DNA from: Lineus longissimus
Taxonomy: Eukaryota > Nemertea > Pilidiophora > Heteronemertea > Lineidae
Assembly (NCBI RefSeq): GCF_910592395.1
Contig: NC_088309.1
Span: 10,418,501 to 10,482,500, forward strand
Direction of reading: 5' to 3'
DNA length: 64,000 bases
Shown here piece by piece: positions 12,246 to 23,200 of this stretch. The position numbers were made by a program, and so were the translations under genes. The number at the start of each line of letters is the position of its first letter. Position 1 is the stretch's first letter. The notes beneath the pieces are model-generated. The model saw nothing but the letters and a program-made list of their open reading frames with translations, made no database searches and had not been told where the DNA came from.

Positions 12246-12639
12246 GATTTGCCTTCCTTTGGCAGAGCCAGAGGTTGACCTTATTCCTTTGTATTTATGG
12301 AAATAAATGTGAGCTAGTTCATGGTACATCCACATGAGGAACCAATCAGATTGCATCACAGCTTCCAACATGGCCTCCTGACTCATGACAAGATTGAAAA
12401 GATTCTTCTGTTCTGGCCAAGAAATGGACACCATGAAAAAGTTCTGTGGTGGCCAGATTCCAAAAATAATTCGAGCAAGCTGTTTTCCCCTTCTTAGAAA
12501 CAGCAAAAGTCTGATAAATGAAATGGTCCAGGGACCATGTGCTCACCTGTGTCGAAGGGGAGGCTATGGAGTCAGTGATTCTGACATTGGTAAAGCTGTA
12601 TATATCATTTTATGGTCAGACCAGCAATTGTCAATGATC

Positions 12640-13200
12640 CCTGTATGGTGCACATGATGTGCATTTGTAAATACAAGGTCTAATTTGGTGTGGTAATCAG
12701 TTGTTGACCTTTGGCCCCCTATTGGCCAAACCGTAAATCGTATGACGCCACGATTCTCTAAGTAAAGGTCACCCAAGGGTATATATGTACCAAGTTTGAG
12801 TTCAATAGCCTCAGCGGTTACAAAACGTGCCACCATTGACTAACAGCGGTGCCGTCGGCGAACTTTGACCTATCTTACCTTGAAAATTAGGTCAAATCAA
12901 AAACCCGGAGGATATGTGATGTCCCATTAGTAGAAGTACCTACCATATTTTTTTCAAATTTTTCGGACCAGTAATAAGGGAGAAAACGCATTTCTTCATT
13001 TTTTACCTTTGGCCCCCTGGTGGCCAAACCGTGAAACATATGAGACCGCGTTTTGGTCTCTGAGTAGTGGTCACCAAGGGGTACATGTGTACTAAGTTTC
13101 AGTTCAGTGGCTTTAGCGGTAACAAAACGTGCCACCCATGTCTAACGACGCCAAAGGACGACGGACGCTGCGTGATGGTAAAGGCTCACAGGTGAGCCAA
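12640..13200 (-). repeat. Dispersed repeat family A (two copies)
   Basis: Two successive degraded copies each contain ggtggccaaaccgt-type text, a ctaagtttcagttca or ccaagtttgagttca segment and an aaaacgtgccac block. They end near 13195 in ctcacaggtgagcc. Long open frames across them are shared by virtue of the repeat, not a gene. Confidence 0.55.
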
Positions 13201-13324
13201 AAAGGGTTCTGAGAGGGAAGGTCTCTCTCCATTCTGCTCATTGGAAAATCATTTAATTTCCATGCTTTCACTGAACACAATTCAGTGGTCATAAATTTGA
13301 ATAGCTTTTCAGAGGGGACCATGT

Positions 13325-13510
13325 TGACCTAATGGTATACATACCCTTGCAAATCATACAAGATTCTTCAGTTGCAATTGCGGAGAGGGTTTGAAGCATC
13401 TGTAAAGATAAATTGGCACAGATACATAATAACAGCAATTCTACAAGAAGTCAGGAAATTAGCACCAACAAATAATGGCTGAAATAAATTTCTCATTTTC
13501 ATTCAGGGTT
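13325..13510 (-). repeat. Duplicated exon-like segment, copy 2
   Basis: The core at 13345-13399 (minus) runs from an acceptor (tatctttacag) to a donor (gtatgtatac) and encodes LSAIATEESCMICK. It parallels 12060-12245 with about 1.26 kb between copies. This copy keeps an open phase-0 frame of 18 codons plus one base. It could be a duplicated exon of a larger, unrecognised minus-strand gene. Confidence 0.35.
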
Positions 13511-13599
13511 TCCCTAGACGTATGTAGACTTCTTTCTTTCTTTTGTATTGTTTTTCATCTCTTGAAGTTTTGAGTAGCATATCTACATACATGTACACC

Positions 13600-15400
13600 C
13601 AGAGTAGTAAAAGTAAATTGACCCCATTTGACCTCTGTGACCTTGAAAAGGAGGTCAGATAAAAATCGTATCTTTGAGTAGTCACCATAAAAATGTTATT
13701 GAAAACACGGAGACAACTCAGTGATTATTTTCCTTTGGCCATTTCTTTAGCCAGGAGTATCTCTGTTTTAGTCAAATGAATGCCAGTTGGGCCAAAATAT
13801 TCATGGATTTTCCCACTGTCTGATCTGAGACTATGAAGATATCCTCTTGTCCCATGTACTGTCACAACCACCAAGTTTGAGAAATAAAAAGATAACGAAG
13901 CTGGATTAAGGTGAATCTTTCCTTTATTTCTTTTGTCCAAATAACACACTTGACAGTCACCAGCCACACCAAAAGATCGTTGATATAATATTTTCCATCT
14001 TGCCATTAGCAAAATACATGTACATGTACATCCAATACATATAAGAATTTGACCATCTTTTTTATCTTTTGCCAAAATATTTGTTTTATGGTGCCAGGTT
14101 TCAAGTTCATAGCTTTTGCGGTTAAGAAACGTGCCACAACATTCTAATGGCTAATTTATGCCATTTGACCACTGTGACCTTGAAAAGTATGTCCGAACAA
14201 AAAGTGCAACATCTATTTGACTGCCTTTGTCTCTCTCTCTCGTACCAACAACCTGTTCAGAAGTTGTAAAAATTGTTCTCAGAGATATCTGCGAGTGATC
14301 TCTGTATTGAAACCTGCATATTGGGTCATAAGGCAATGCATTTTCCCCACCCAAAAAAACAAAGGAAAGTGTTATGCTTTCTTCCAAAATCTCTTTTGCC
14401 TGTAAATTGAGTGTAAAACGAGATAATGTCAAGATTCAGTCACGGTGATACCCACCTTTAAGAACATTGACGCTGAACACAAATAATTTTGCTACTTCAG
14501 AATGTTGAAATAAGTCAAAATTGAAGACAGTTCTTTTTGGAAGAGCCATGAAACCCTGCCAGAACTAATGTTCTGCCTCCACTGCATGCTTGAACCAAGC
14601 ATTGGAATATAAAATGTGACAGGTAGTGGTTTTATGTAACATGCCCAAACTTTCTTTCAAGGTTGACAGAGTCTGTTGTTGCCTAAGATAACCAAACAAA
14701 GGTGTCAGATGTAATGGGTCAAGTCAGATTGGTAATGGCCATAAGCCATGAATGAATAACCTTTTTATTTGATTATTATGGATTGGGTCTATAGAAATTG
14801 TACAGGGTGTTAATCAGTACAGTTGCTAGTTTTTCCTAAAACAGATTCTTGCAATGAAAACTGGTAGAAAAAAGTGGTAAACTTACTGGATACACACACA
14901 TATTAAATCAGGGTAGCGCTTCGCAGAAAGAATTTATGGAATGGAATAAATGAAAGGGCCAGGGGCTGTTTCAAGTTCATAGCTTTAGCGGTTAACAAAC
15001 GTGCCACAGTTACACTCAAACAGCCAATACGCCATTTGACCTCTGTGACCTTGAAAAGTAGGTCAAATCAAAAACCTGTATGCTTTGCGATGTATCTTTG
15101 CTAGGAGAACCTACCACAAGAATTTGATCGAAAACGGGTCACTCATAAGAGAGATATCACACCTTTTAAGTTTCCACTTCTGGCCCCCTGGTGGCCTAGT
15201 CAAGAATCAGATCGGACTGAAATTCGGTGTCAGAGGTTACATGACATAGGGAGTCATGTGTACCAAATTTCAAGTTCATAGTTATAGCGGTTAAGAAACA
15301 TGCCATAGTTATACTGAAATCGCCAATTCACACCATTTGACCTCTGTGACCTTGAATATTAGGTCGAAAAACCCCTAGGATATGTGATTTATCGTATACC
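13600..15400. repeat. Further family A repeat copies
   Basis: The blocks gacctctgtgaccttgaaaa and gcggttaagaaa(c/t)gtgcca recur at about 13630-13680, 14105-14200, 14965-15065 and 15270-15360. They mark three or four more degraded copies of the dispersed family. The ORFs at 13725-14075 and 14151-14432 (minus) overlap these copies and show no recognisable domain. Confidence 0.5.
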
Positions 15401-15929
15401 CTAAGTGAAATGATCCGGCAGACAAGACCATGAAAACCTCCCAAAAATGCATTCAAATTCAACCAAAATTATGGACAGTGCTCCAGGGACCGGCTTTTAT
15501 AAGACAACACAAACCCCACTGCTCTTCATAACTTTGCAGACTTTATTTTGAGAGAAATGTGCGAAAGATGCATGAAACATTTATCGCATGACCTGAGCGT
15601 GCAATACAATTACAAACGTTCAATAAAAATATTTTATTACACGAGAATGCTTGAGGTCATTTCTCGTTCAATCTAGACTCTGACTGTTGGAAGACCGTAG
15701 ACTTTTACATCATTTTCATTGTCATCCTTTTTCTACATTATTGCGTTGGAATTCAGCCACGTCCCAAAGTCACGACGATGTCATGAAGTTGTGACGTCGT
15801 CAACTCAAGCGTTACGTCTTCTCCGACATTTTAACGTCTCATTAGGGATTTGGGTCAAAAATGACAAAATTTACCTTTTTGCCTCAATTTTCTTGCGATA
15901 ATGGCGATATTTGTGGTAAGTGATAAATA

Positions 15930-16085
15930 AAAAACTGCACTCGTGGCTGATCCGGGTATCCAGATCACACTCGATGATTTTCTATGTCCCGAAAGCTCTT
16001 AACCTGCGGTCTCAAGCTTTCTGGCTGGTCGAGAGCATCTGGGATAACTCGAACTGGATCAGCCACTCGTGCGGTTTTCTTATTG
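15930..16085. mobile_element. Small inverted-repeat element
   Basis: The left end reads aaaactgcactcgtggctga and the right end is its reverse complement with three or four changes. The arms are about 26 bp and the element about 155 bp. There is no ORF, and the target-site duplication is unclear. It is MITE-like. Confidence 0.55.
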
Positions 16086-16620
16086 TATCCTCGAAAAATG
16101 AAAATACAGAATAGATCAGATGTTTGATGACAGGGGGAGTGACTTGCAATTGCATGCCGGCTTGTTTGTACTTGTTATTGTTATCTAGTTAGAGATTAAT
16201 GCCCATTGCACTGCCACTGCATTAGTGGGTGCGAGGGCCCAGGGCAAGGCCATAGGCAAACGGTATAGGCTAGGCCTAATAACTAAATAAGGCCAAGCGA
16301 CCAAAATAATTGATGCCGTCAGTGTCAAATACTAGCCTGATTCATGTCAGTTGTCACCGGTTTCGGGGCGGGGGGGGGGGGGGGGGGTAATTTGGTCATG
16401 GCATGTTTTTGTTTCTGCACCTACCTGCAGTATACGTATGATAAAGTCAATAGCACTTCAGTTGGCCTGCAGACTGAACAATGTACAGTGAAAGTATAGC
16501 AGTGTGGCATGCAGGCTTGTTGGCTGATCATTTTGGTCCCTCGTTTTGGGATTTGTCGTAAATACGTCACTGGAGCTGAAGTGTATTAATAGATAAAAAA
16601 ATAAATCGCCAAGGCTGCTG

Positions 16621-16629
16621 GGATCGGAA
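16621..16629 (+). repeat. MULE target-site duplication (left)
   Basis: The 9-bp sequence ggatcggaa occurs immediately outside the left terminus of the MULE and again, identically, at 19870-19878 outside the right terminus. Nine base pairs is a standard target-site duplication length for Mutator-like elements. Confidence 0.85.
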
Positions 16630-16918
16630 GGTATCAGGCTGTTTCGCTGCATTGCCAGTTCGCTACCAGTCGTTTCGCTACATGTGGCGGTCGTTTCGTT
16701 ACATGGTAGGTCGTTTCGCTACATGGGTGGAGTCGTTTCGCTACATGATGGGTACGGTCGTTTCGTTACATGGAGGGCGTTTCGCTACATGGGTGGAGTC
16801 GTTTCGCGACATGGATGTAGGTCATATCGCTACATCGTAGGTCGTTTCGCTATATGGGTGGAGTCATTATTTTTACTCTATTTTACCCTACTATAATTCC
16901 CGGTGGTGACTACAAATT
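16630..16918 (+). repeat. MULE left terminal inverted repeat
   Basis: This is a tandem array of about 20-bp units based on gtcgtttcgctacatg, ending inward in ccggtggtgactacaaat. It is the near-perfect reverse complement of 19580-19869. Short apparent ORFs across both repeats are artefacts of the repeat periodicity. Confidence 0.9.
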
Positions 16919-17237
16919 TATTTTAGCACAGTTTGCCGGTAAAAAAACTTATACGGTTTGATGGCGCGCAAGGGGTTCTTGTCGTCCTGGCCTGGGTTAG
17001 GCCACATAAAAAAAAGAGTTGGTGATCGTCCCCGCCCGCCCCTACGAAAAACGCCCGGCCCCATTTTTTGTTAAAATCCTAAAAAAGTTGGTATATTGTT
17101 CTATGGGGTCAGAATTGCACGATTTATTTCTTTATTTTTATTACTTGCTTAGAAATATCTGTAGGCCATGCACATTTGTCTCTTTTACTTTTTTGAGGGC
17201 CCTGAAAAGGGCCGTATATCAATGCTGCACCAAAGGC

Positions 17238-17660
17238 CTAGCGCCTCCTAAGGATACCGCCCCGGATTTCTCGTGCCAGTCTGTGTTGTCCGTCGTCGTT
17301 GAGATGCACACCATCACTCTTCATCTGCGACTGCCGGTGGATAGACTTAAGTTCGATTAAGTCGATTCTCTTATCTTTTCTCAATAACGCGTTGATCTTG
17401 GCGACACATTTGTTGTACTTCTCTGGGACTCTGTAGCGACTCTTGCTTGTGTTGAATCTTTCCATAAGCGAAGTTATGCTTGCTCGTGGCCCCTGCTTCT
17501 AGCACTTGCCGACCAGGTTCTTCAGTCGCTTGAAGACTTGTATCGGCTGGGGGCACATAGATAAATCGTTCCCGCCGATCGCAAACAGCACGTGATCATA
17601 GCCCCTGAAGTCAATGTCTTCTTGCAATACGTCATTACCAGCTATTGCGGGCCTAGCCAA
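17238..17660 (-). pseudogene. SGNH/GDSL-hydrolase-like fragment inside the MULE
   Basis: On the minus strand a single frame carries FAIGGNDL, matching the block III GxND motif of SGNH hydrolases. It later carries SDGVHLNDDGQHRL, matching the block V D-x-x-H motif. Together they cover the C-terminal two thirds of such a domain. One in-frame TAG (17499-17501) interrupts the frame, and the block I Ser region is missing, so it is broken. SGNH-like domains are common in repetitive proteins of aquatic invertebrates. I infer capture by the MULE or insertion of another element's fragment. It ends where the transposase ORF begins, next to a 9-bp inverted repeat (ccaattaag/cttaattgg). Confidence 0.7.
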
Positions 17661-17686
17661 TTAAGCCAATTAGTGCACCTGCTTAA

Positions 17687-19621
17687 TTGGTCCTGGCAAG
17701 CCTAATGGAAAATGCTCTCGCCTCAGTGGTCGGCCGCTCGATTGTATCCATGTATCCGCCAATGAATGGTCATATGGACCCTGCTGTACGCCGCCTCAGC
17801 ACGACGTTTGTTCCGCGAACTTCAAAGAACAGGGGAACGAATGCTGCCATTCACATCCTCTGGTCCTCTGGAAGTGCTGCGTTTAATCGCGGAACATGGA
17901 CTCCCAGCCATTTTGTGCCTCTCCTAAAAGTTGACAACAAGCGAAAAGGAACCTTGGTCCACGACGAACAGCCCAACAAGCGCAAGCGCAAAGTGATGAC
18001 ATCAAGTCCGACTACTGCTGACCCACCGGCACCGCCAACGATTGACATCTCCGCCGTCTCTGACCCCACCGCCGACGTCGTCACTAATCCTCTTCGCCAA
18101 AGTCCACCACCCATGATAGACGACTCACCTGACTCCACTGGCACCGCGGACGTCACTACGCCACGCGAAAATCCACCACCAATGATGGACATGGACGTCT
18201 CTACTACACTATGCGAAAGTCCATCGCCACCTATGCGGGAGATTTCCGCCGCCGCCTCACCTGACCCCACCACCAACGTCAGTATGTACCTATTCCGGGA
18301 CATAACTCCACCATCGCCTACGCATGCCTCCACACTGCTCGAAGACGAGACTTTACCACGCGGGGATCAGACATACAATTTTCGACCTGACGTACGAATT
18401 CCGGAGATAAATGAATCATCCATTGAGGAACCTAGTTCAATTTCGCCGGCCGCGGAAGACTTCGAATTGACGTTTCAAATCGTTGACGTCGGGACTAAAC
18501 GGTCAAGAAACAAATTGATTGACAGCCACGGTTACACGTACAACGTTATGCGCCGTCGTAATAACAATATTACAACTGATTGGCAATGCACGATCCGGCC
18601 GAAGCATAATCCGTGTCGCGCTATGGTGACACAGAAGGGGGACCAATTTATTGTCGGGAGAAATGCGCATAACCATCAAGCACAACCAGGTGCAGCAGTC
18701 GTCTCCAAGATAACCGCGTCCATGAAAGAAAAAGCCGCCGAAAACGTGTACAAGTCAGCATCCGCTATTGTGACTGAAGTCCTTCTTGAGCACGTGAACT
18801 CAGGCCCATGTCCTTCGCTACCGAAAATGAGCTGCTTAACCAGAGCAACTAATCGCTTTCGCCAGAAGAATCGCCCGCAAGATCCCACAGACTTGGAATT
18901 TGAGCTCCAAGAGGACCGCGTCGCTGAAAATTTTTTTAAAGCTGACATCAATGTCCGAGATCGCCGGCATTTCATCTTCGCAACAGATGAACAAATCCAC
19001 CTCCTGAGTAAAGCAAAGACCTGGTACGCTGATGCCACGTTTAAACTTTGCCGGTCGCCCTTCAAACAGCTTTTCTCTATTAACGCCTTCGTCAAGAGTG
19101 GGGAAGACACTAAACAGTTGCCCCTCGCGTTTGCATTGATGTCCGGCCGAAAGAAGCGCGATTATAAAGCAATCTTGCAAAGGTTGAAGGAGATTGTCGG
19201 AGAGGTTCGCGTCGATAACATCGTTATTGACTTTGAAAGTGCCATGTGGGGGGCTTTCCGCCGAGTATTTCCAGGCATCAACATCACAGGATGTCTGTTC
19301 CACTGGACCCAAGCAATTTGGCGGAAAGTCCAAGAACTCGGCTTGCAAACGGCCTACGCGAACGATAGAAATGCCCACGACTACATAAAGAAGTTAATGG
19401 CCCTACCATTCCTTCCCGCAGACAGGATACGCGAGATTTTCGATGTAATGAAAACAAGGGCAACCTCGCAGCCTCTGTCGCAATTGGTGACGTACATCGA
19501 GAATACGTGGTTCGATAATCCGAACTGGAATGAAACTTCTTGGAGCGTGTACATGTCACCCATACGGACGAACAATGACATATTTGTAGTCACCACCGGG
19601 AATTATAGTAGGGTAAAATAG
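17687..19621 (+). CDS. FLYWCH-MULE transposase, C-terminally truncated
   Basis: The ORF encodes 644 residues. Residues 10-80 (VSMYPPMN, later W-T-P-S-H-F-V-P-L-L) resemble the C-terminal part of an OTU/vertnin-like domain seen in transposon-associated invertebrate proteins; this is an inference. A basic NLS-like patch (about 84-105) and a Pro/Ser/Thr-rich linker follow. A FLYWCH zinc finger spans about 265-330 (C301, C310, H328, H330). The MULE transposase core has candidate catalytic Asp 449 (in YADATFKL), Asp 515 (in IDFES) and the C536-x2-H539 pair (CLFH). The usual next motif starts RTNND (627-631), but the reading then enters the right terminal repeat and ends. The expected catalytic Glu just after RTNN is therefore absent, and the protein is predicted to be inactive as encoded. 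The start at 17687 is the first ATG of the frame; the true N terminus may be lost. Confidence 0.85.
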   Translation: MVLASLMENALASVVGRSIVSMYPPMNGHMDPAVRRLSTTFVPRTSKNRGTNAAIHILWSSGSAAFNRGTWTPSHFVPLLKVDNKRKGTLVHDEQPNKRKRKVMTSSPTTADPPAPPTIDISAVSDPTADVVTNPLRQSPPPMIDDSPDSTGTADVTTPRENPPPMMDMDVSTTLCESPSPPMREISAAASPDPTTNVSMYLFRDITPPSPTHASTLLEDETLPRGDQTYNFRPDVRIPEINESSIEEPSSISPAAEDFELTFQIVDVGTKRSRNKLIDSHGYTYNVMRRRNNNITTDWQCTIRPKHNPCRAMVTQKGDQFIVGRNAHNHQAQPGAAVVSKITASMKEKAAENVYKSASAIVTEVLLEHVNSGPCPSLPKMSCLTRATNRFRQKNRPQDPTDLEFELQEDRVAENFFKADINVRDRRHFIFATDEQIHLLSKAKTWYADATFKLCRSPFKQLFSINAFVKSGEDTKQLPLAFALMSGRKKRDYKAILQRLKEIVGEVRVDNIVIDFESAMWGAFRRVFPGINITGCLFHWTQAIWRKVQELGLQTAYANDRNAHDYIKKLMALPFLPADRIREIFDVMKTRATSQPLSQLVTYIENTWFDNPNWNETSWSVYMSPIRTNNDIFVVTTGNYSRVK

Positions 19622-19869
19622 AGTAAAAATAATGACTCCACCCATATAGCGAAACGACCTACGATGTAGCGATATGACCTACATCCATGTCGCGAAACGA
19701 CTCCACCCATGTAGCGAAACGCCCTCCATGTCGCGAAACGACCGTACCCATCATGTAGCGAAACGACTCCACCCATGTAGCGAAACGACCTACCATGTAA
19801 CGAAACGACCGCCACATGTAGCGAAACGACTGGTAGCGAACTGGCAATGTAGCGAAACGACAGTAAACC
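19580..19869 (-). repeat. MULE right terminal inverted repeat
   Basis: This is the reverse complement of 16630-16918 with a handful of substitutions. It overlaps the last 14 or so codons of the transposase ORF. The right target duplication, ggatcggaa, follows at 19870-19878. Confidence 0.9.
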
Positions 19870-20211
19870 GGATCGGAATACCCCCCCCCCCTAATTTTAA
19901 AACCTCCTGACACTGCAAACTACCTAAGTCCACACTCCGGATGCAGTGGACAGGCCTCGTTCCTCACCCAAACATGAGGAGACAAAATTAAAATGACGCG
20001 ATGGGCTGCCCAAGGAGTCTGAAGGCCACATGACCGTGCGCATTCGTATTTCCCGTATTATGAACTAATGGTGGCGTCACCTGTGATCACTTGGAAAACA
20101 CCCACATCCCGATGCAATGCCCTCGATGTGCATATCGAGGATATAACAAATCGCCAAAGTTGCGGAGCTCTTTTTCGCGATCCTCCGCGAAGGCGAGAAA
20201 GTTTCAAAGAA

Positions 20212-23200
20212 ATGGCGGAGAAAATGGAAGTTGTTCGAATAACACACCAAGATTTGGTTGATATATCCAAAACTGATCGACCAGGTCAACAAAAAAACAA
20301 TGCAAATCAATCTGCAGAAGGTATACTATTTCTAAAACCGACTATACTTCCTGTCTTTTAATGCACTACGCTGTAATCACAAAGCGTTTCGTTGCTTTCT
20401 TCATAAAATTATTTTCAAATTCGATTTCAAATTACAAATCATGAAATGTTTGGCCTGATCCTGTGGCCAGTGTGGGCCACCAAGTCGACAAAGACCCAGA
20501 GATAGCGGGAGGAGGGGGAGGTCCTCCTAGGCTTATATGATTGATGGTCCTATGTCTGCTCTGATCTAAGATCTAAAGATGACTGGTCGGCCGCCGCGCC
20601 GCCAGGCCTTCTAATTCTTGACCAGTCGAGACCAAAGACCTAAAATCTCTTATGTCTTCTTGTCTTATGTATTTCCAGGTATTGCTGCCAGAGAAAGAGA
20701 GAAGAAGAGAAGAGAAAGACGTGAGAGGAGACCTGACATGCAAATTTACCAACCTGCATTCAGAAGACAAGGCAAGGATCGGGACATAGAAAATGAAGAT
20801 CTCCAGAGCGATGGAACGGAACCTGACGAGGTCAAACCTCTCACCCGGGAGTTGGATAAAGCCAGTCTGAATGATACAAGTCAGTCTCCAGCCGCAAGGA
20901 GACGAAGAAGAAGACCTGATGTTCAGATTTATGTCCCAAAACCTAAGATAGAAAATGATCATCTGAAATCTGATCAGGCTGTTGACAGTGACCCAGGCGT
21001 TGAGGAAGAGTCTCTCCCTATCACTCCGCCACGGCGGGTGGATGTTGTTCCGAATGCTGGGATGCTTGTAACGGTTATGAACGATAAGACAGATACCAAT
21101 GGTAGTGACTCGCAGTTAACTACACAGAGAAATCCTCCCCAGTCTCCTAGTCGTAAATGCACATCTCCTTCAAAGTCCAAGCGTTATTCGCAGAGGGGGT
21201 GTCGGGACAGAACTTATAGTGGGGGGAGTGATGCTCCGAGTCAACAAGAAGATATTAGTGACAACCCAACTATTGACTGGGCAGAGGAGGTGGATCAAGA
21301 ATTTGGTTCAGCCAATGCAAATGATGCTGGAGTGAGTGGTCATGTAGCAGATGAAAAAACTCTGTCTCGAGATGAGCGTAGGCGTCGACCAGAAAGAGGT
21401 GGTAAAGGACACAGAGGAGATTCTCAAAGGGTTGAGCGAGAAACCATAGCAAAATCTGATGTGCAAGTGGAAGATGAAAATTCTGGATTTAAAATGGCAC
21501 AGACTTTGGTATTCGAGAGGTCGCAAGGCTCCAGAGGCCATTCAGGTCAAGGTCAGAGTCGCGGCGGCCCTGCTCAAACTCGAGGTCATCATGGCCCTGC
21601 TCAAAGTCAACGTCATAGCCCTTCTCTAAGTCAGGCTCACCACAGTCCTGGTCGAGGTCAAGATCATGATAGAAAGGATTCATTTGAAGGTTCCCATCCT
21701 AAAATACAGGGTGGTACTGTTGGGAGAGGGCGAGGAGAGAGTGATGTACGAGATCGTGGCATGGGCAACAGGGGAAGAAGAAGACATGGGAGTGGTGGTG
21801 GACGCAGGGACAATCGGCAAGAAAATGCTCCACCAATGCAACATGCCGGTTCAAACCGTGACTTCCAAGGCAGAGATCATAAAAGAGGAAATGCTAACAC
21901 ATCGGAGGATCGTCGACATGTTACTTTTGCTGAGGAAGGTGGACGGCGGTCCAGTGATACAGGAGTTGAATACCAGCATCCAGACAGAGGAAGGTCAAGA
22001 AATGAACCAGAGCCTCGTAAGACTGGTCATGGTGGCTTGATTCACTTGCCAACTGGTCTCGGTGCCTCTGAACCAGAGAGACCCAGCTCGCCAAAGGATG
22101 TGCAAATCAGGAGTCCGTACGGCCGTGGAAGAGGTCGCGGCAGAATCAGTACAAGGGCCCTTTATGATCCGCATAACCCACAAGGACCCAAACAATCGGT
22201 AATGCCTGGACAATATGGCCATCCCAACCCTGGCCTACAGTTCAGAGATCCATATGAACAGAGTCACTTCCAACCAAGTGGTCATCAACCAGATGCCTAC
22301 ATGAACTACCATGGACGAGTCCCTCCAAGTTTTGATTATCAGTATATGCAAGGGCAGCAAAACTACATGCCTCCAGGTCCATATGGTACAAGTGAAGGTC
22401 CTTATTTCACCCATCCAGGCATGCCAGGACGAGTATACTATGATGACAGGCAGCTGCAAGATTATTCTTACAAGTAAGCAATATATTTCCACTTGACCAT
22501 CGCTGAGCTATGTAGTCAGCCGCTGTCGATTTTGAGGTCACTACTGGGCTGATATCGGAAACATCCAAAGCTGGCTGGCCTCACAAGTTGGCAATTTTGT
22601 TCTCCCACAACAGTGCTCCAGCAAAAGGGACGCTGATCAGGAAAGGGGTGAATTGTAACTAACCACAAAATCTGTGAAAATATAGGAAACTGGTATAGGG
22701 TGTGCTACATGTAGGACATGCTTCTGTCTCCGGCTGTGTTGAGGTGCTTACTGTCATGCCATCACTGATACGACATGGAAATATTGATTTTGAATAATTC
22801 ATCTCTTACACTGTTCCCTTTCAGCCTCGATCAAGGTAGCAGCTGTGGTATTCAAGTCAAAGACGGGCGAGGTAGCAAGCATTCTGAACTGATCCTCAGA
22901 GAGATAGCCAGGTTGGATCAGCAGCTAAATTCAGTGATTGCTAGGAGACCAAGCAGAGAATCGCTGCAAGTCATGGCTGCCCTGAGGTTAGTACCAAAAC
23001 CAATACCAGGTGGCTACGGCAGCCAGTGAGCCCGTGTCTTCCTGCTTGTTCTTTAAGTGGACCACTATTAGTTCCAGAAATTCATTGTTATTTTACTGAC
23101 TACTTCAAGGGTCAGATCTTTGCTGGTGATGGTTGCTATCAAGGTACCAGTATAAGCTGCCTGGCTCTGTTCTAGTAGCCGTGAGCCAAAAACCGTCCTG

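Larger units (their letters stand above)
16630..19869 (+). mobile_element. Mutator-like element (MULE), 3240 bp
   Basis: The element has matching ends (both begin GGT when read inward and share tttcgct, then cattgccagttcgctaccag). Its terminal inverted repeats are about 290 bp (16630-16918 and 19580-19869), built from roughly ten variants of gtcgtttcgctacatgggtg. A perfect 9-bp target duplication flanks it. The two terminal repeats differ at only a few sites, which suggests a recent insertion. Inside are a plus-strand transposase ORF (17687-19621) and an antisense SGNH-like fragment (17238-17660). The right repeat supplies the last codons of the transposase ORF, so the coding region is truncated. 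The right end lies about 340 bp before the SMG6 start codon. Confidence 0.92.

Noticed and set aside
16652-16896. Overlapping repetitive frames (RFATWVESFRYM-like)
   Set aside because: They are translations of the MULE terminal subrepeats, present in mirror image at 19603-19913.
17851-18333. 160-codon minus-strand frame opposite the transposase
   Set aside because: It is antisense to the Pro/Ser/Thr-rich linker of the transposase ORF and has no domain of its own.
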